The translations under genes were made by a program, and so were the position numbers. A stretch of 64,000 nt of DNA from Heloderma charlesbogerti (taxonomy: Eukaryota > Chordata > Lepidosauria > Squamata > Helodermatidae). The stretch spans positions 930,001 through 994,000 of the forward strand of contig JANEZZ010001873.1 of assembly GCA_026122225.1 (NCBI GenBank). The letters run 5' to 3'. Below the pieces are notes generated by a model. It saw only the letters and a program-made list of their open reading frames with translations, made no database searches and was not told the origin of the DNA. Of the stretch, positions 24,042 through 64,000 are shown piece by piece. Every line of letters starts with the position of its first letter. Within the stretch, counting starts at the first letter, position 1.

Positions 24042-24315
24042 CAGGAGTGCAGAACCTCAGGCCCTCTGCGGCTCTCCAGAAGGCCCCACTCTTTCCCCAA
24101 ACTACCAAACATTTGGTGGTTTCCAGGCATTTGTGCAGTTTTCCCCCCATTCTAAAAGGTTGAAATGCCTCTCTCAAGGCTTAGTTACTGGCAGTAAGAG
24201 CTTTAAGCATAAAGATACTGGTATTTTGGGCCCCGCCCCCCACTAGATTATGGCCCCCGAAACTTTCTCTGAAATGGAATTCAGTCCTTGGGCTGAAAGA
24301 GGTTCTTCACCCTTG
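24042..24315. mobile_element. hAT-type MITE with intact 8-bp duplication
   Basis: Ends CAGGAGTGCAGAACC and GGTTCTTCACCCTTG, flanked by CCTTAGAG at 24034-24041 and 24316-24323. Shares its body (GGCCCC..., AAGCTCTT-like segments) with 4184-4472. Confidence 0.85.
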
Positions 24316-24649
24316 CCTTAGAGGGAAGCTGATCTCTATGCAGCAGAAAGAAAGGGATGAATAAGGATGCTTCCTGTTATTTGTTAGTCTGTCTGCGGCC
24401 TATATTTTTATGCAAAGGGAAAGAGAACAGTGTATTTTATTTTGCATGATACCATTGCTTGCTCTGGGTCTTTCAGATAAAAGATGAACTATAATGTATC
24501 TTCTACACGTATTCTGAGAGTTAAGGATGGAGAATGGAATGGGATTGTATAGCCCAGCATGATAATAAATAAACATACGACCAACTTTTCAAACTTATTT
24601 TAAAAGCATAACAAAATATAAACAGGATTTTAAGTTTGCTTCCTTCTCC

Positions 24650-25956
24650 CTAAAGATGAGGATGGGAAGGAATTTATTTGTTAAATAAATCAAAAAAGAA
24701 TCCAAACAATCATACAAAAAGGTCAAGCATTTATTATGTGTAGTTAGAAATAAAACATAACTTTAGAACTGAGTGCTAGAATAATTGTGAGTTCACATAT
24801 ATACTTTCCACCTGACATTATTATTAGCCAGGGAACACAGAGCTACTTTTTCAATAGAAAAACTAGATGTTAAACATTACAGCTGATTCAGCTAGCTTGC
24901 TGATATTACCTGTTGCACACTAGAAATATTTGGTCATCATCTCATAGGAATTTGTTTCTTTCCCCATAAAGTACTCCTTCTTCTCTTAGAGCGAACAAGC
25001 AGAGAGAGTAAAATTCAACTTGTTTCCTCCAGTTGATCCGACTGCAAGATACATATCTTGTTTTCAAAACAGCAGCAGCACAATATTTGTATTAACTTTG
25101 ATCTCAGTCACTGCTAAAATGGACCCAAAATGAGCAGTAAACTGAGTACACAGTACTACAGTAAAAGAAAGCTTCACATTGAAAGCTGCTATAATTTACA
25201 GTAGAAAATGGCAGAATCTCTCTTCAGCTCCAAGCGTATTCATTATCTGACTTGACAGAAATAAAATCAATTCTTGAAAATGATACACTATTTGCTTTGA
25301 TTTGGAGGAACAAATAGTAAATTGAGCATGACGAAAATACTGAGAATTCTGAAGAACACACACACAGGTGAAATACTCAAGTACCCTGAGTAAACACACG
25401 TCATATGGAAATATTTCACTGATTTTAATGAGAAGTACTTCCATGTAATATGTATTGAAGATCAAGGAGACTGTTACTGAGACATGACAAACTATCTTGA
25501 ATGGAAAGCAAAGTCAAGTCTCTAAAAATTCCAGCAGTACCAATTGGTTGTTTTTTAAAAAATCTATAGATTTAAAGAACTTTAAAAGGTCTTTTTAGTT
25601 TGGGTTGTTGTTTTTCACTGCTTATAGTTAAACAAACTGCAGGTAATATGACATGGGCTTATATTCATACATGATCATCTCAAACAGTAAATAATTTCTG
25701 AGTCATCCTTTCTATTCTTTGCTATTCATTTTAAACAAAGTGTAGCCTTTTCAGTTATCACTTGAAAGAATGAAGCTATATGACAAAGGAAATCTATAAA
25801 AAGCCGTTCAGTGAGAAGTGTTATGTTTTTCATCTTCATGCAATCAACAAGATTTAAAGTCTGCCTCAATAAACTGCTACTTTTCATTTGTGCCTTGTTA
25901 TTCTGCTCAACAAAATCCATACACCTACATTTTTCTCAGAATGTCACCAAGGCATG
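24650..25956 (-). other. NEK1: NEK1 3' UTR with candidate polyadenylation signals
   Basis: AT-rich sequence after the stop with no other feature. On the minus strand AATAAA hexamers occur at 24730-24735 and 24673-24678, giving a UTR of roughly 1.2-1.3 kb. The cleavage point is estimated, not seen. Confidence 0.55.
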
Positions 25957-60886
<34,930 letters not shown>

Positions 60887-62058
60887 CTAAATAAAGAGTG
60901 AAACTACAAATTAGCAATAATACATATACCTTATGTTCTAGAAGGTAATTGCGAGCGTAGAATTATTAACACAGGAGTATGCGGTTAACTTTGCAAAACT
61001 TGCTATAAGTTTACACTCTGGTCTTATGCATGTTTACTGAGAATTAAATTCCACTTCATTCAATGGGCTTTACCCACAGGTAACCCGTGTGTAGGCTTGT
61101 AGCTGTGCAGAGTGACCCTATGCATGTTTCCTTCTAAGCGCCCTATTGATTGCAATGGTATTTACTCCCTGGTGAATTCATGCAGTAGTGCAGCCTTAAT
61201 GTAGTCTCAGGACCACAGACAAAAGTGCCTGCTATTTTTTCCGCCATCTCTCACTTGACTGCTAACAGTGTGACCAAGAAGAGAATACTGACACAAGTAC
61301 TTTTAAACTCTAAAGTGTCTTGGAGTGATTTGGTTAATAGAATATGAAATATTAAAAAGCATGTGTGTCTACTGTAACAGAATGACTGGGTTTGAACAAC
61401 ATGATTCGTTGTGGCTTATCTAACCCACAGCAAGCCATGGCACCTGCAGGGGCCAAGTTGAATATGCACCCCCAGCTCAGGGGTTGTGGTGTCATGAGAG
61501 CATGCGTTATGTGCAGGTTAAACAACCCTCACATAACCCTAAGCGTTGCTTAACTCTCACATAACTCGTGCTCTTCAGGTTCGCACGACACCACATACTC
61601 CGAGTGGTGCTGCATGTTCAAAATGGTGGCTGCACGCACCCCACATATGCCACAGCCTCGCCGTGGGTAACCACGGTGTCATGTGAACAGCCCCAATATA
61701 TCCACCCCTGCTCTATCATGCCAACGCACGGGAGAGTGCATGGCATTGTAATGCTACGCAACTAACTTATGATGGGTAGGGGAAATGTTCATATGTAGAG
61801 CTACCACTAATTAATACATGCATAAAAACACAAATGCATGTTACTGCTGATAAATTACTCCCTCATCTGTTAATGTTTCAATATTTTAATAAAAACATGC
61901 CCTCTATTTTTGTTTTAAAAGGCTTGTATAAGATATTTCTCTCAACAAAGCCATCTTGTGAATAGAGAGGATTCGCATTCGATACCTCAAAGTAGCTATC
62001 ATAGTTATGTTAAAAACGTACACAAACTGGTAGTACTCAACATTTCAGACATCATCAG
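60887..62058. other. NEK1: Intronic sequence upstream of the first visible NEK1 exon
   Basis: No further NEK1 exon was found here. A decayed repeat with ATTCAATGGGCTTTACCCAC and ATTGATTGCAATGGTATTTA lies at about 61020-61200, similar in motif to the 19107 foldback. Confidence 0.45.
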
Positions 62059-62460
62059 TCTATAATAATAAAAGAGGATGTGTCTGTCTTTCTGTCAGTG
62101 CCAAGACCATAAAACCAAGACACCTGAAATATGGCATGCATACTAATGGGACCCCAAGGGTGTGCATCTGCTTTTTAAAAACACATTAAAGGAACAAACT
62201 TATGCATGTTTAGACAGAAATAAGCCCTACAACTCCTAGCATTTCCCAGCCAGCCCTATAACAGAGTTATAGGGCTGCCCCTCCTCTCTCCTGTGGGTCA
62301 GCTCCCCCACCCAGGAATGGAGAGGGCAAACGCCTCCTTCAGGGAGCTATAGGAATGCACCGTGGCAGAGGCTATGCCCAGGGCTGTCAGTGGAGGTGGC
62401 TTTCCTCAGAGAGAGTGAGCACAACATGTCCAACTCTGACTGCTGTCTAACTTTGCTTGA
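62059..62460 (+). mobile_element. Possible Helitron-like 5' end
   Basis: TCTATAATAATAAAAGAGGA followed by a TGTCTGTC run is the form of many animal Helitron 5' ends (TC start). No CTRR end with hairpin was identified, so the extent is arbitrary. Confidence 0.35.
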
Positions 62461-62889
62461 ATGCTTTGCTGTATCATACTAAAGGCTATTCCAACCCCTG
62501 CAAAGTCAGTCCGTTTCATAGTATATTTGCAAACAGATAGAAAAGCTGATGGTGATTGTATCTTTCTTCCACCATAGGACAGGACATCTAATTAAAAAAG
62601 TTATTGTTACGAATGTTTCTTTAGAAGAGATATTACAGGAATCTCTCATAAAACAACTCTGTACAAAACAACTCTGTAAATTCACCATAACAGATATCTC
62701 CTTCAGCCACACAGTCTTCTTTAAAACACATCACTGGTTATTACAGCTTATCTCCAATCTTTTTGAAAGTGGCATAAAGGGGGAAAAGAGCGGGAGATGT
62801 CTTGGGAGGTTGATGATGTTGTGTAAAGGACCTGCAAACTTCCATGAGTGGCCAGTCATGAGCATGCAATAAAAGCCTTGTATAAAAAT

Positions 62890-63168
62890 GTCCTGAGACA
62901 CCCAAGGTGGCTAACAACAATTATACAATTAAAAAAAAAGAGCAGGACAGAAGTAGAGAACACACATTTCAAAAGCCATGGGATTAAAGGAGAAAAAAAA
63001 ATAAAGAACTGTCCATGCCAAAAAGCACACTCTTTATGGCATTTAAAAGCCATCAGGGAAGAAGCCAGTTGGATCTCTTGTGTCAGGGAGTTGAATAGCC
63101 TGGGTGCCACAACAAAAGAGGACCCTCTCCAATGTGCCCACCAACTGCATCTCTCCTGGTAGTGTGAC
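62890..63168 (-). mobile_element. LINE 3' end remnant (L2 type)
   Basis: Minus strand decodes to YQERCSWWAHWRGSSFVVAP and RLFNSLTQEIQLASSLMAFK, matching the RAFSVVAPRLWNSLP end of L2 ORF2, then a poly-T/A and CCACCTTGGGTG-type tail. Confidence 0.7.
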
Positions 63169-63171
63169 ATA

Positions 63172-63959
63172 CAGTCAGGGACAGAAATATTGGAACAAGG
63201 ATAACTGTTTTGGCAGTTGGCCTCTGTACATCACCACATTGAACTTGAAAGGAAACACACCCAGATGGGAGCAAAGTCAGTACTTTCAGCTGTAATTCAA
63301 GGGGTTTGACTAAAGTGGGGCACTAACCATTCAGGAAGCACAGCCAGTGGCATACACCCGCCCCCATCGTTGAAGTGTATAGGGCTATACTTTCTGCTCA
63401 GATTCAGCCGAATGCTGCCAAACTGATAGGATGCCGCTTCATATTGCAGATGGATCATGACCCAAAACATACAGCAAAAACTACTCCAGAGTTTCTGAAG
63501 GCAAAAAAGTGGGATGTTCTTCAATGGCCACCTGATCTCAACCCAATAGAGAATGCTTTTCACTTACTGAAGACAAGACTGAAGGCAGCTGCAGTGAAGG
63601 CCTGGCAAAGCATCTCGAGGGAGGAAACGCAGCATTGGGTCATGTCCATGGGTTCCAGACTTCCGGCAGTCATTGACTGCAAAGGGTTTTCATCCAGGTA
63701 TTAAAGGCGATCCTTAAGTTTGAAATGATGTTGGTTTGTTCCATTTCTTATGAGCCACCAATGATGGGTATGTGTGTATGCCACTGGCTGTCCTTCCTGA
63801 ATGGTTCAAGCCCCACTTTTGTCAACCCCCTTAAATTACAGCTGAAAGTCCTGACTTCGCTCCCATCTGGGTGTGTTTCCTTTCAACTTCAATGTGGTGA
63901 TGTATAGAGGGCAACTGCCAAAACAGTTATCCTTGTTCCAATATTTCTGGCCCTGACTG
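63172..63959 (+). mobile_element. Tc1/mariner element E, internally deleted, with long inverted repeats
   Basis: Ends CAGTCAGGGACAGAAATATT and AATATTTCTGGCCCTGACTG, flanked by TA (63170-63171 and 63960-63961). The inverted arms are about 200 bp (to roughly 63378 and from 63730). Same family as element D, but it kept the other end of the transposase. Confidence 0.93.
63375..63704 (+). pseudogene. Tc1-like transposase, C-terminal part
   Basis: YRAILSAQIQPNAAKLIGCR leads into MDHDPKHTAKTTPEF (second catalytic Asp), then WPPDLNPIENAFHLLK (catalytic Glu). Between Asp and Glu there are 31 residues rather than the family's 34, because the usual WPSQSPDLNPIE is shortened to WPPDLNPIE. The N-terminal DNA-binding half is missing. 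Confidence 0.92.
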
Positions 63960-64000
63960 TAGAACAACACCTCCCCTTACAAACTGAGCAGGATCATGCA

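Noticed and set aside
60887..64000. Search for further upstream NEK1 exons, including kinase exons
   Set aside because: No minus-strand frame with HRD, DFG or the linker motifs was found; the exons are presumed to lie beyond the window.

Overview
The window is vertebrate nuclear DNA, almost certainly from a squamate reptile, most likely a lizard. Three things point there. A BovB/RTE retrotransposon lies at 14708-16660; outside ruminants, BovB is typical of squamates. There are also CR1 and many L2-clade LINE copies, and several families of short DNA transposons. The one host gene is a divergent NEK1, a single-copy vertebrate gene.

Host gene. The minus strand from 60886 down to 25957 carries the 3' two thirds of NEK1 (NIMA-related kinase 1). 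Twenty-four exons were placed by hand. Their splice phases agree and their lengths sum to 2835 nt: 945 codons including the stop, with no frameshift. They cover the basic and coiled-coil region, the acidic middle, and the conserved C-terminal domain ending DNDE-stop. The kinase-domain exons are not in the window and must lie beyond 64000. Two introns use GC rather than GT donors (after 53679 and after 39243). One 84-nt exon (54192-54275) matches an alternatively used mammalian exon. The 3' UTR runs from 25956 to about 24650. Everything below about 24.6 kb is the flank downstream of NEK1.

Layout. 0-6 kb: L2 3' ends, two PIF/Harbinger-like MITEs and an old hAT MITE. 6-11.4 kb: a nest in which a MITE was split by a palindromic hAT-like element and by a nearly complete but decayed CR1. 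11.4-14.7 kb: nothing recognised. 14.7-16.7 kb: 5'-truncated BovB with a 10-bp target duplication. 16.7-20.2 kb: mostly unrecognised, with a foldback element. 20.2-22.3 kb: a Tc1/mariner copy with a giant-palindrome hAT-like element in its left inverted repeat. 22.3-24.6 kb: an old hAT MITE. 25.9-60.9 kb: NEK1 exons separated by introns full of repeats, including a near full-length L2 (33055-37401, same strand as NEK1) itself split by a third palindromic hAT-like element. 61-64 kb: a Helitron-like start, an L2 3' end and a second, internally deleted Tc1 copy.

The most unusual signal is a family of four non-autonomous elements (6088-6691, 20459-21415, 36346-37208, 41451-41806). Each has ends of the form TAGGRATGTAC...CCCTA and a perfect 8-bp target-site duplication, as hAT transposons make. 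Three are packed with nested palindromes built on a TACGTAAAT/ATTTACGTA core and on a CGCAAATGGC stem. Two of these are essentially one large palindrome of about 350-390 bp. Those three sit inside other repeats, so they are the youngest layer at their loci. No transposase for this family is visible here.
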